NCBI RefSeq assembly: GCF_000172635.2
Contig: NC_018632.1
Location: 2,232,001-2,296,000, forward strand
Length of the DNA stretch: 64,000 bases
From: Alteromonas macleodii ATCC 27126
Lineage (GTDB): Bacteria > Pseudomonadota > Gammaproteobacteria > Enterobacterales > Alteromonadaceae
Direction of reading: 5' to 3'
Shown here one piece after another: positions 38,523 through 48,551 of this stretch (positions are counted from its first letter, which is position 1; the number at the start of each line of letters is the position of its first letter). The translations under genes and the position numbers were made by a program. Under the pieces are notes generated by a model, which was not told the DNA's origin, made no database searches, and saw nothing but the letters and a program-made list of their open reading frames with translations.

Positions 38523-39890
38523 ATGATTAGAAAAGTAGGAATTATCGCTGCGGCTTTGTCACTTGCTCTGTCAGGTGCAAGCGCGATGGCAAAGGTGTCT
38601 GACGCAGATGCCAATAAACTAGGTAACGAATTGACGCCACTGGGCGCTATGAAAGCAGGTAATGCAGACGGCAGTATCCCAGCGTGGACTGGCGGTATTA
38701 CTTCAGCACCAGCGGGCTACACAGTGGGTGATCACCATCCAGACCCGTACCCTGAAGATAAAGTGCTATTTGAAATCACGGCACAAAACTACAAAGAATA
38801 TGCGGACTTTCTATCTGAAGGTCAGAAAAAGCTTTTCGAAGCTTACCCTGAAACCTTCCGTATGCCGGTTTACCCAACGCGTCGTTCTGCGTCTAATCCC
38901 CAGGCTATCTACGATGCAACTAAGGTAAATGCAACTAGCGCGGAGCTATTAGACGGCGGTAACGGAATTAAAGGGGCTGTTCTTGGTATTCCGTTCCCAA
39001 TTCCACAAAATGGTCTTGAAGCAATTTGGAACCATATACTTCGCTATCGCGGTGAAGCGGTTCAGCGTAATGGTGGTCAAGCTGCAGTAACAACTGGCGG
39101 TGATTACAACGTAATCGGTTTCGATGAGCAGTTATTAATTAAGTACGCAGAAGAAGGTGCTACACCAGAAAAGCTTACTGACGAAAACGTCCTTTTCATG
39201 TTTAAACAAAAAGTAACAAAGCCTGCTCGTTTGGCGGGTACAGCACTGCTTGTACATGAAACAGTTGACCAAGTAAAAGAGCCGCGTAAAGCATGGACCT
39301 ACAACACGGGTCAGCGACGTGTACGTTTGGCCCCAAACATTGCTTATGATACACCTGGAACTGCAGCTGATGGCCTTCGTACTACCGATGACTTTGATAT
39401 GTTTAACGGCTCACCAAACCGTTACAACTGGAAGTTAGTGGGTAAGAAAGAAATGTTCGTTGCATACAACAACTATGCACTTCATTCAGATAATGCGAAG
39501 TACGATGACATCTTAAAGCCAAATCACGTTAATCCAGACCTAACACGTTGGGAAAAACACCGCGTTTGGGAAGTAGAAGCCACATTGAAAGACGGTTTCC
39601 GTCATATTTATCAAAAGCGTGTATTCTTCATTGATGAAGATAGCTGGCAAATTCAAGTTGCTGATATGTATGATAATCGTGGCGAACTTTATCGTGTTGG
39701 TGTAGCGTATGGTGTGAACTATTATGAAGTACCTACCCAGTGGTCTACGCTGGATGTGTACCATGACTTGAACTCTCGTCGTTACCTGGCCATTGGCCTC
39801 GATAACGAAGAAGAGATGTACGACTTCACCGTACGCCCACGAGATGTGGAATTCACACCTCAGGCGTTACGACGAGAAGGTATGCGCTAA
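38523..39890 (+). CDS. DUF1329 family periplasmic protein
   Basis: 455 residues from the ATG at 38523; a GTG 9 bp upstream is the alternative. Signal peptide about 1-25 (IIAALSLALSGASAMAK). DUF1329 signatures: ANKLGNELTPLGAMKAGNAD, IPAWTGGI, GIPFPIPQNGLEAIWNH, and late QRRVRLAPNIAYDTPG and SWQIQVADMYDNRGELYRVG. The fold is thought to be LolA/LolB-like, which suggests a carrier for lipid or another hydrophobic ligand in the periplasm (recollection). It follows the DUF1302 gene closely and ends with a terminator hairpin. Confidence 0.88.
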   Translation: MIRKVGIIAAALSLALSGASAMAKVSDADANKLGNELTPLGAMKAGNADGSIPAWTGGITSAPAGYTVGDHHPDPYPEDKVLFEITAQNYKEYADFLSEGQKKLFEAYPETFRMPVYPTRRSASNPQAIYDATKVNATSAELLDGGNGIKGAVLGIPFPIPQNGLEAIWNHILRYRGEAVQRNGGQAAVTTGGDYNVIGFDEQLLIKYAEEGATPEKLTDENVLFMFKQKVTKPARLAGTALLVHETVDQVKEPRKAWTYNTGQRRVRLAPNIAYDTPGTAADGLRTTDDFDMFNGSPNRYNWKLVGKKEMFVAYNNYALHSDNAKYDDILKPNHVNPDLTRWEKHRVWEVEATLKDGFRHIYQKRVFFIDEDSWQIQVADMYDNRGELYRVGVAYGVNYYEVPTQWSTLDVYHDLNSRRYLAIGLDNEEEMYDFTVRPRDVEFTPQALRREGMR

Positions 39891-39904
39891 TCGCCTTAAA
39901 CAAC

Positions 39905-39932
39905 AAACGGTTGGCAATTGCCAACCGTTTTT
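39905..39932 (+). terminator. Terminator hairpin inside the DUF1302-RND cluster
   Basis: Perfect palindromic stem AAACGGTTGGC / GCCAACCGTTT with loop AATT and TTTTT. It may partly separate the first two genes from the last two. Confidence 0.75.
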
Positions 39933-39969
39933 GTATGCAGACAATTATAAATAGGGGGAATGGTTAATT

Positions 39970-41016
39970 ATGAAAAAAACCATTGCAGCGTGCATTGCCG
40001 CCACTTTCGCAGTTAATTACTCTACAACTGCAATCGCCGAAGAAGCATTCATGGCACCACTGGTTGAGCAATCGGTTCTTTTGGACATAGACGCTGATAC
40101 ATTTGTCGTTATTGTCGGTGAACGCGGTCACGTGTTAGTTTCAAAGGATGGTGAGGCATTTACTCAAAAAGCCGTACCAACACAATCAACGCTTACAGCG
40201 ACAACTGTTGTAGGCGATAATATTTGGGCAGTGGGCCACGACGCTGTTATTCTTCATTCTTCAGATAAAGGCGAAACGTGGGAAATTCAAAATTTCCAAC
40301 CTGACCTTCAGCGCCCATTTCTAGACGTATTATTCTTCAATGAAAAGCAGGGGATTGCTACAGGTGCCTATGGCTTGTTCTATCGAACCTTAGACGGTGG
40401 AAAAACATGGACGGCAGAACGTCATGCCAGTCTGCTTGACCCAATGGATCAAGAATACCTTGAAGATATTCGAAAAGAAGATGAAGACTTCTATCAGCAA
40501 GAACTTGAATCTATTTTACCCCACTTAAACAGAATTACCCTTGATGGTGATACGCTTTACCTAGCAGGCGAAGCCGGGTTGCTAGCCAAAAGTACCAATA
40601 TGGGAGAATCGTGGGAACGGTATTACGTCGACTATACAGGATCGTTTTTCGATATTAAGCCGCTTGATGAAAATACCGTTCTAGCGGTTGGCCTTCGCGG
40701 AAATATATTTGTTAACAGAAACGAAGGTGAGTGGGAATACGTACAAACTTGCTCAACCAGCACACTAAATTCAATTCTAATTGGTTCTGAATCGAAGGTT
40801 TATGCTTTGGGTAACAACGGGATGATGGTAAGCGCACAGCGACCTTTACCCACCAGTATGCGAGACCCCTATGCAAACCTTTCAGATTGCGAAGCTGATG
40901 AAGGCATTGTCGTTTCACAAATTAAAGACAAAGCCGCGCTTCTTAATGCAACACAGTTTAAAGGTAAGAATATTGCCGTTACTGCGAATGGCATTAAAAC
41001 GTTGAATTTAAAATAG
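39970..41016 (+). CDS. Ycf48-like BNR-repeat periplasmic protein
   Basis: 348 residues. Signal peptide about 1-23 (TIAACIAATFAVNYSTTAIA). Repeated BNR/Asp-box motifs: SSDKGETWEI, TLDGGKTWTA and STNMGESWER, each in a blade of a predicted beta-propeller (photosystem II assembly factor Ycf48-like family). In non-phototrophs such proteins accompany MMPL/RND transporters and DUF1329; the role is unknown, possibly a scaffold. The start is supported by AGGGGGAA and lies 15 bp before the RND gene. Confidence 0.85.
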   Translation: MKKTIAACIAATFAVNYSTTAIAEEAFMAPLVEQSVLLDIDADTFVVIVGERGHVLVSKDGEAFTQKAVPTQSTLTATTVVGDNIWAVGHDAVILHSSDKGETWEIQNFQPDLQRPFLDVLFFNEKQGIATGAYGLFYRTLDGGKTWTAERHASLLDPMDQEYLEDIRKEDEDFYQQELESILPHLNRITLDGDTLYLAGEAGLLAKSTNMGESWERYYVDYTGSFFDIKPLDENTVLAVGLRGNIFVNRNEGEWEYVQTCSTSTLNSILIGSESKVYALGNNGMMVSAQRPLPTSMRDPYANLSDCEADEGIVVSQIKDKAALLNATQFKGKNIAVTANGIKTLNLK

Positions 41017-41031
41017 GGCAGTATAAAAACA

Positions 41032-43350
41032 ATGACCCATTTTCTTGAAAAATTAGTATTCGGAAACCGTAAAATTGTCGTAGCCTTGTTTGCTATAGCC
41101 ACAGTTTTCCTTGGTTACCAAGCTTCACAAATGCGCTTAGACGCAGGTTTTGAAAAGAACATACCGCTAAATCACGAATACATGAAAACGTACATTGAGC
41201 ACCGCCAAGATTTTGGTGGCGCTAACAATATATTAGTTTCTGTGTGTGATAAAAACGATAACATCTACAATCAAAACTTCTTCGATACACTAAAGAATGT
41301 TCACGACCAACTCTTCTTTATTAATGGGGTGAACCGTTCGTTAGTTATTTCGCTTTTCTCTCCTTCAACCCGCTTTACTGAAATTGTGGAAGGCGGCTTT
41401 GCAGGCGGACCGGTCATTCCTGCAGACTTTAATTCTGCAAGCCCAGAAGCATTAGAGTTGGTGGCTGCCAACGTAGAAAAGGCAAACATCGTCGGAAGAC
41501 AAGTATCCAGTGATTACAGCTGCGCAATGGTAACAGCGCAATTGCTCGATATTGACCCGCAAACTGGCGAGCCTCTCAATACGTTGGCATTAGCGGCAGA
41601 ACTAGAAGAGCAGCTTCGCGGTCAATATGAAAACGAAAATACGTCTATTCATATAATTGGCTTTGCAAAAATGATTGGCGATGTGGCCGACGGTGCAAAA
41701 GACGTGCTGATCTTTTTCGCCATTGCTATCGCGATTACTGCCGTAATGGTGTATTTCTTCTCGCGTAGCATCATGCTTACGTTATTGCCATTAGTATGCT
41801 CAATCATTGCCGTTATCTGGCAGCTAGGCCTGCTTACTTCAATTGGCTTTGGTATGGACCCTATGTCAATACTGGTGCCATTTTTAGTATTTGCCATTGG
41901 TGTGAGCCACGGCGTACAAATGATAAACGCGGTAGAAAAACAAGCAGTAACCGGTATTGGTGCTAAACGGGCATCTATGGCGGCATTCAGAAACTTGCTG
42001 GTTCCAGGCGGAATTGCATTGTTATCTGATACGGTTGGCTTTATGACGTTATTGGTAATCGATATCGGCATTATTCGCGAGTTGGCGATTACGGCAAGTA
42101 TGGGGGTAGCGGTAATAATCCTTACCAACTTGTTGCTGCTGCCTGTGCTGATGAGCTTCTTAAAACTTGACCAGAAATATGTCGAAAAATTCGCGGGTAA
42201 AGAACACGCTAATTCGAAATTCTGGGAAGTCATTGCCGCTTGTTCACGTAAAAAGCCTGCGGCAATAATTCTTATCGTTACTGCTATCCTATTCGTGTTT
42301 GGTCATTTCCAAGCTCAGAATATGAAGATAGGGGACTTACATGCGGGTGCACCTGCGCTTCATGAAACGTCACGCTACAATCAGGACACTTTCCTGATTA
42401 CCGATAAGTACGAAGTAACGGTAGATTACATTTCTATTTTGGTTGAAACCACACCAGAAGCTTGTACGTCACACAGCGTGATGAAGGCCATGGACGATTT
42501 CCAATGGAAAATGGAAAATGTTCAAGGCGTTCAGTCGGCGGTTTCGTTGGCTTCTGTTGCCAAAATTGTTAACGCAGGTTACAACGAAGGCAACGTTAAG
42601 TGGCAGGTACTCCCTCGTAACCAGCAAACATTGGTGCAGGCAATTTCTCGCGTTCCAACGTCGTCTGGTTTACTTAACGGCGACTGCTCGGTCATGCCAA
42701 TTATTCTGTTTATGGAAGACCACAAAGCAGAAACGATCTCTCGTGTCGTTGAAGCGGTAAAAGCGTATCGCGATGAATATCAAACCGATGATATGAAGTT
42801 CAGTCTTGCTTCTGGGCCTGTTGGCGTGATGGCCGCAACTAATGAAGCGGTTAGTGCAGCGCAAGACCCTATGATGCTTTATGTATTTGGCGCCGTTATT
42901 GCGTTGTGTCTAATTAGCTTCCGCTCACTGCGTGCTACGTTAGTTGTTGTTATTCCGCTGTATGTGGTGTCTGTACTGGCGCAAGCCTTAATGACATACC
43001 TTCAAATTGGCCTCACCGTTTCTACATTACCAGTTATCGCACTTGGCGTGGGTATAGGTGTGGACTATGGTATTTATATACTCTCTACCAAGAGCTTAAT
43101 GCTGAAGAAAGGCGCTACCGTTCAAGAAGCATATTTCGCTGCATTAAAAGAACGTGGAAGTGCTGTGCTATTTACCGGTATTACGCTGGCAATAGGCGTG
43201 AGCACATGGGTGTTCTCTTCGCTTAAGTTCCAAATGGATATGGGCATTTTGCTTACATTTATGTTCGTCGTGAACATGCTTGGAGCAATAATTGTACTGC
43301 CTGCACTAGCAAGATTCCTATGGTGGAACAAGAATGACCCTGATGCATAA
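41032..43350 (+). CDS. MMPL/HAE3-type RND transporter
   Basis: 772 residues with two repeats of one helix, a large periplasmic loop and five or six helices. Typical motifs: FAIGVSHGVQMINAVEKQAV and, in the second half, GVGIGVDYGIYILSTKS. The type resembles HpnN and MmpL exporters, which move lipids or other hydrophobic molecules from the inner membrane into the periplasm without a membrane-fusion protein. Its partners here are probably the three preceding genes. No membrane-fusion or TolC-like gene is present. Substrate inferred only from context. Confidence 0.9.
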   Translation: MTHFLEKLVFGNRKIVVALFAIATVFLGYQASQMRLDAGFEKNIPLNHEYMKTYIEHRQDFGGANNILVSVCDKNDNIYNQNFFDTLKNVHDQLFFINGVNRSLVISLFSPSTRFTEIVEGGFAGGPVIPADFNSASPEALELVAANVEKANIVGRQVSSDYSCAMVTAQLLDIDPQTGEPLNTLALAAELEEQLRGQYENENTSIHIIGFAKMIGDVADGAKDVLIFFAIAIAITAVMVYFFSRSIMLTLLPLVCSIIAVIWQLGLLTSIGFGMDPMSILVPFLVFAIGVSHGVQMINAVEKQAVTGIGAKRASMAAFRNLLVPGGIALLSDTVGFMTLLVIDIGIIRELAITASMGVAVIILTNLLLLPVLMSFLKLDQKYVEKFAGKEHANSKFWEVIAACSRKKPAAIILIVTAILFVFGHFQAQNMKIGDLHAGAPALHETSRYNQDTFLITDKYEVTVDYISILVETTPEACTSHSVMKAMDDFQWKMENVQGVQSAVSLASVAKIVNAGYNEGNVKWQVLPRNQQTLVQAISRVPTSSGLLNGDCSVMPIILFMEDHKAETISRVVEAVKAYRDEYQTDDMKFSLASGPVGVMAATNEAVSAAQDPMMLYVFGAVIALCLISFRSLRATLVVVIPLYVVSVLAQALMTYLQIGLTVSTLPVIALGVGIGVDYGIYILSTKSLMLKKGATVQEAYFAALKERGSAVLFTGITLAIGVSTWVFSSLKFQMDMGILLTFMFVVNMLGAIIVLPALARFLWWNKNDPDA

Positions 43351-43374
43351 AATATTTTTGCATAGCTAAGCATT

Positions 43375-43401
43375 AAAAAGGGCCTTTAGGCCCTTTTTTT
43401 T
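43375..43401 (+). terminator. Rho-independent terminator after the RND gene
   Basis: Stem AAAAGGGCC / GGCCCTTTT with a 4-base loop and a long T run. Confidence 0.9.
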
Positions 43402-43546
43402 GGGTGTTTTCTGCATACTTATCTATGCTGTTAATATAAGGTTAAAAATGGGCTTTCATTAGCGTCATTTATTAGAGAAAATAGTTAGGTACTCGGCACT
43501 TATACCAAGCTGGATTGGTATTACGACATTCAAAAAAGGTTAACAA

Positions 43547-46500
43547 ATGACAGTCACCTCACAGCGACACTCAGTACTGCTAGACAATGTATTTGCACTT
43601 ATCGACAAAAAAGTAGATACCAAGCAGAAGTCTCTTGTGCAGCAATTCGGACGTCTGTTGTATAAAAATATTTCAAGCGATGACCTAGAAAATCGCAACG
43701 ACAGCGACCTTTATGGTGCAACACTTAGTTTATGGAATGGCTTGGCGAAGTTTGAACATACGTCGCCATACATACGCGTATTTAACCCGGAAATTGCCAA
43801 ACACGGCTGGCACTCAAGCCACACAATTGTTGAGATTATTGTGTCGGATATGCCATTCTTGGTTGACTCGGTGCGCATGTTGCTAAATCGTTTGAACATC
43901 ACCGCACATTTATTCCTTCACAGCCCAATTGGCATCAAGCGCGACAAAGCGAACAAAGTTGAAGCGTTTGCTGAGCCAGGTCAATCGCTTGAAGGTGCGA
44001 AAAAAGAAACGGTCATCTTTATCGAAATCGATAGACAAACATCGAAAAAAGATATCGATGCTCTAACACAAGAACTGCACTCTGTCGTTGATGAAGTTTC
44101 TTTGGCAGTTCAAGACTGGCAAGGTATGACAAATACCTTGCAAGACGTAATTAAAAACAATGCTAAATTTAACTGGCCTGTATCTGCAGAAGCCAAAAAG
44201 CAAACTAAAGCTTACTTAGAATGGTTAGGCGATCACAACTTCACAATGATGGGTTACCGTTATTATGACGTTAAAGCCATTGAAGGGGACCATAGATGGA
44301 TCCCTCAAAACGACACCAGTTTGGGTTTGCTTAAAAACTCAGTAAACGACCGAGAGCGTTTGTTGTCTCGCTTACCTGCGTCGGCCCGTGCCGAAGCGCT
44401 TAGCAAAAACCCATTGATTCTGACCAAAACAAATTCACGCGCGCGAGTACACCGTCCTGCATATATGGACTATGTAGGCGTGAAGGTGTTTAACAAAGAA
44501 GGTCAGGTTGTTGGTGAGCACCGCTTTTTAGGTCTGTATTCTGCCTCTTTCTATAACAACAGCGTAACTCAGCTTCCGATTTTACGTGAAAAAATCAAAC
44601 GTATTTGTGAGCTATCTGGTTTCGAGCCTGGAACTCACGCATACAAAGCGTTTGCAAATATTATAGAAACCTACCCACGAGATGAGTTGCTACAAACGCC
44701 AGCGGAAGAGCTAGCGCAAATTGTGATGGGTATTTTTCAAATGCAAGAGCGTGGAATTTCACGTTTATTCATTCGAAAAGACATTTTTGGCCGCTTTTTC
44801 TCGTGCATGGTGTTTGTGCCAAGAGAGCGCTATAACACCCAGTTACGCAAAGAAACCCAAGCGCTACTTAAAGCGTCATTGGGCGCAACTGAAGAAGTGG
44901 AATTTACTACGTTCTTCTCAGAGTCTGTATATGCCCGTACGCATTACATTGCTAGAGTCAACGACAACAACGCGGAATTCGATGTGAAGGAAATAGAGCA
45001 AAACATTATTGAGTTGACCAAAACCTGGAATGACAGACTCGCGTCAGCTATTTCAGCGGCACACGGAGAGGCTTCGGGTAAAGCGTTGGAACGCAAATAC
45101 AACAATGCTTTCTCTCGAAGCTATATGGAGCATAACCTACCGTCAGCAGCGCTTGTAGATATTGGCAAACTAGAGATGTTAGACGACAACCACACATTGG
45201 ATATGTTGTTCTATCGTCCACAAGAAGAAGACGCTGACAGCCAAGTAGTTAAGCTTAAGCTTTTCCACCGTGCTGAGCCTATTCATTTGTCTGACGTGTT
45301 ACCGATGCTTGAGAATTTTGGGTTACGCGTAATCGATGAAAGCCCTTATAAAGTCACGTGTTCAGAAGGTGAACGTAACTGGGTCATGGACTTCACCATG
45401 TTACATAAAAGTGGTCAGCACTTTGACATGGAAAACGCCCAGGTTCTCTTTCAAGATGCCTTTGCCAAAGTGTGGTACAAGACACTAGAAGACGACGCGT
45501 TTAACCGCCTTATCCTTGGCGCGAATATGACTGGCCGTAAAGTTACGGTACTCCGTGCTTATGCTAAATACATGCGCCAGACCGGCAGTTCTTTCAGCCG
45601 TGACTACATCGCAAACACACTAGCTAACTATCCAGACATTGCTCGTTTACTCGTAGACTTTTTCGACCAGCGTTTTAATCCTAAGAAAAAGCGCAATGAG
45701 AAAAAAGAGGAAGGTATTCTTGAGACTATTAAGGAACAGTTAGATAACGTTAGCAACTTGGATGATGACCGAATTATTCGTCGTTATCTGGATATGATGT
45801 CTGCAACGTTACGTACAAACTTCTATCAGGCAGACGATGCCGGCAATGAAAAATCATATGTATCATTTAAGATGATGCCTGAACTCATTCCTGACATGCC
45901 ATTACCACTGCCTAAGTTTGAAATTTTTGTTTACAGTCCTCGCGTTGAAGGTGTGCACCTGCGTGGCGGCAAGGTTGCCCGCGGCGGTCTTCGTTGGTCT
46001 GATAGACAAGAAGACTTCAGAACAGAAGTACTCGGCCTAGTAAAAGCGCAACAAGTTAAAAACACGGTGATCGTGCCGGTTGGTGCAAAAGGTGGTTTCG
46101 TTTGTAAGAACCTACCTGTAGGCGAAGGTCGCGCAGCTATTCAGGCTGAAGGCCAAGCATGCTATCGCACTTTCATCACCAGCTTGTTAGATATTACTGA
46201 CAACATTGTAAATGGTGAAATTGTTCCTCCTAAGGATGTTGTTCGCCTTGATGATGACGACCCTTATTTGGTTGTTGCTGCAGATAAAGGCACCGCCACA
46301 TTCTCTGATATCGCAAACGGTATTGCGGAAGAGTTTGGGTTTTGGCTGGGCGATGCATTTGCATCTGGCGGTAGTATTGGATATGACCATAAGAAAATGG
46401 GTATTACTGCACGCGGCGGATGGGAGTCGGTTAAACGTCATTTCAGAGAAATTGGTATCGACTGTCAGACCACTGACTTTACCGCTGTTGGTGTGGGTGA

Positions 46501-48385
46501 CATGGCGGGTGACGTATTCGGTAACGGTATGTTGCTATCAGAGCATACGCGACTAATCGCTGCGTTTAACCATTTACATATTTTCTTCGATCCAAGCCCA
46601 GATGCAGCAGCAAGTTATAAAGAGCGTCAACGCCTGTTTGAAAACCCAAGCCTAAGCTGGGAAGACTATGATAGTAAGCTGATTTCAAAAGGCGGTGGCG
46701 TATTTAGCCGCGCGTCTAAATCTATCAAGCTTACACCTGAAATGAAAAAGTGGTTAGGTACGCGTCAGCTAACGATGACGCCTAATGAGCTAATTCACAA
46801 TATATTGAAAATGCCAGTCGACCTACTGTGGAACGGTGGTATCGGTACGTATATTAAGAGCAAGAAAGAATCTCACTCAGACGTAGGTGACCGTGCTAAT
46901 GATGATTTACGCGTCAACGGTCGTGACGTACAAGCTAAAATTGTGGGCGAGGGCGGTAACTTAGGTCTAACGCAGTTAGGTCGTATTGAGTATGCGTCTA
47001 ACGGTGGCCGAGTTAACACTGACTTCATCGATAACGTAGGTGGGGTTGATTGCTCTGATAACGAAGTAAACATCAAAATCTTGCTTAACAGCCTAGTTAA
47101 CGACGGTGAACTTACGCTTAAACAGCGTAATAAGTTGCTCTACGATATGACCGACGATGTAAGTCGAATTGTACTGAAAGACTGCTACCGTCAAACTCAG
47201 TCTATCTCTATTACTGAGTTAGCTGGCGTTAAGCAACTTAAAGAACAGCTTCGCTTTATCCACGGTCTTGAGCGTGAAGGTCAGCTAAACCGTGAATTGG
47301 AATTTATTCCAAGTGACGATGAGATTTCTGATCGCGTAGCCACGGATCAAGGTTTAACTCGCCCAGAGTTAAGCGTATTGATTGCGTACGGCAAAATGGT
47401 ACTTAAAGATGCGCTTAATATTCCGGAAATTACTGACAATCCTTACCACGGTAAGTTGTTAGTAGAAGCATTCCCTAAAGTGCTCCGCGAAAAATTCGCA
47501 ACACACATGCAACAGCATCCGCTTAGAAGCGAAATTATTGCGACTAAGTTAACCAACAACATGGTTAACGACATGGGCCTTAACTTCGTGTTTAGGATGC
47601 AGGAAGAAACTGGCGCAAGTGTGAGCGAAATTGCTGACGCATACGCAATTGTTCACGGTATCTTTAATATGAAGACGCTGTGGGAGCGCATCGAACAACT
47701 GGATAACGTTATTCCAGCTCAGCTACAGCTTAAAATGTTAGATGAAGCACGTAGAATTATGCGTCGCGCTTCGCGCTGGTATATTCGCCACGGTAATAAG
47801 ACGCAATCCATTGAAGAAGCCATCGCGAGCTACCGTGGTACCTTCGATATATTATCGAAGAACCTGCAAAACTACTTGGTTAAAAGCGAATTTACTCAGC
47901 TTGAAAACGCTACGCAGAAATACATTGATAAGGGTGTACCAGAAGACATCGCTTATCAGGTTGCAAGCTTCTCTAACATGTTCTCTAGCTTTGACCTTGC
48001 GCAAATCGTTGAAGCAGATAAGCACGATACCGATGTAGTCGCTAAGCTTTACTATCAGCTAGGTTCTCGTTTAGAACTTCACTGGTTCTTAGATCAGATA
48101 AACAACCAGGCGGTAAGCAACCACTGGCAAGCGTTAGCTCGCGCCTCGTATCGTGAAGAGTTAGATTGGCAGCAGCGTTCCATTGCAGCAAATCTTTTAG
48201 CTTCTCGCGAAGACGTAAGCAGTGCAGATCAAATTCTTGATGAGTGGATTGAAAGCAATCAGGTCCTACTTAAGCGCTGGTATCACATGATGTCTGAGTT
48301 TAAGACCAGTACAACGCACGAATTTGCGAAATTTTCTGTCGCTTTACGTGAATTGATGCTTTTAAGCGTGAAGTCTAACCATTAG
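43547..48385 (+). CDS. gdhB: NAD-specific glutamate dehydrogenase, 180-kDa class
   Basis: 1612 residues, the large GDH of the L_180 class. N-terminal ACT-like regulatory regions (about 1-700) precede the catalytic part (about 700-1250). The latter has FVYSPRVEGVHLRGGKVARG, GGLRWSDRQEDFRTEVLGLV, VPVGAKGGFVCK, and the nucleotide-site VGVGDMAGDVFGNGMLLSEH. The C-terminal helical part contains LTRPELSVLIAYGKMVLK. It deaminates glutamate to 2-oxoglutarate with NAD, mainly for amino acid catabolism. Monocistronic, flanked by terminators. Complete, without frameshift. Confidence 0.96.
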   Translation: MTVTSQRHSVLLDNVFALIDKKVDTKQKSLVQQFGRLLYKNISSDDLENRNDSDLYGATLSLWNGLAKFEHTSPYIRVFNPEIAKHGWHSSHTIVEIIVSDMPFLVDSVRMLLNRLNITAHLFLHSPIGIKRDKANKVEAFAEPGQSLEGAKKETVIFIEIDRQTSKKDIDALTQELHSVVDEVSLAVQDWQGMTNTLQDVIKNNAKFNWPVSAEAKKQTKAYLEWLGDHNFTMMGYRYYDVKAIEGDHRWIPQNDTSLGLLKNSVNDRERLLSRLPASARAEALSKNPLILTKTNSRARVHRPAYMDYVGVKVFNKEGQVVGEHRFLGLYSASFYNNSVTQLPILREKIKRICELSGFEPGTHAYKAFANIIETYPRDELLQTPAEELAQIVMGIFQMQERGISRLFIRKDIFGRFFSCMVFVPRERYNTQLRKETQALLKASLGATEEVEFTTFFSESVYARTHYIARVNDNNAEFDVKEIEQNIIELTKTWNDRLASAISAAHGEASGKALERKYNNAFSRSYMEHNLPSAALVDIGKLEMLDDNHTLDMLFYRPQEEDADSQVVKLKLFHRAEPIHLSDVLPMLENFGLRVIDESPYKVTCSEGERNWVMDFTMLHKSGQHFDMENAQVLFQDAFAKVWYKTLEDDAFNRLILGANMTGRKVTVLRAYAKYMRQTGSSFSRDYIANTLANYPDIARLLVDFFDQRFNPKKKRNEKKEEGILETIKEQLDNVSNLDDDRIIRRYLDMMSATLRTNFYQADDAGNEKSYVSFKMMPELIPDMPLPLPKFEIFVYSPRVEGVHLRGGKVARGGLRWSDRQEDFRTEVLGLVKAQQVKNTVIVPVGAKGGFVCKNLPVGEGRAAIQAEGQACYRTFITSLLDITDNIVNGEIVPPKDVVRLDDDDPYLVVAADKGTATFSDIANGIAEEFGFWLGDAFASGGSIGYDHKKMGITARGGWESVKRHFREIGIDCQTTDFTAVGVGDMAGDVFGNGMLLSEHTRLIAAFNHLHIFFDPSPDAAASYKERQRLFENPSLSWEDYDSKLISKGGGVFSRASKSIKLTPEMKKWLGTRQLTMTPNELIHNILKMPVDLLWNGGIGTYIKSKKESHSDVGDRANDDLRVNGRDVQAKIVGEGGNLGLTQLGRIEYASNGGRVNTDFIDNVGGVDCSDNEVNIKILLNSLVNDGELTLKQRNKLLYDMTDDVSRIVLKDCYRQTQSISITELAGVKQLKEQLRFIHGLEREGQLNRELEFIPSDDEISDRVATDQGLTRPELSVLIAYGKMVLKDALNIPEITDNPYHGKLLVEAFPKVLREKFATHMQQHPLRSEIIATKLTNNMVNDMGLNFVFRMQEETGASVSEIADAYAIVHGIFNMKTLWERIEQLDNVIPAQLQLKMLDEARRIMRRASRWYIRHGNKTQSIEEAIASYRGTFDILSKNLQNYLVKSEFTQLENATQKYIDKGVPEDIAYQVASFSNMFSSFDLAQIVEADKHDTDVVAKLYYQLGSRLELHWFLDQINNQAVSNHWQALARASYREELDWQQRSIAANLLASREDVSSADQILDEWIESNQVLLKRWYHMMSEFKTSTTHEFAKFSVALRELMLLSVKSNH

Positions 48386-48407
48386 AATACACGCACCTTA
48401 ATGATTT

Positions 48408-48433
48408 AAGCCCTGTTTATCAGGGCTTTTTAT
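48408..48433 (+). terminator. Rho-independent terminator after glutamate dehydrogenase
   Basis: Stem AAGCCCTG / CAGGGCTT with loop TTTAT and a T tail. Confidence 0.85.
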
Positions 48434-48551
48434 TGGCCGACTGAACATTGCTGTACGTTTTTGCAGCATCGTTTGTAAATGCAAACCTCATACAAGCGCA
48501 ATATACGTTGATGATCAACAGGCCCTTAATTAGCGAGCGGTAAAAATAACC

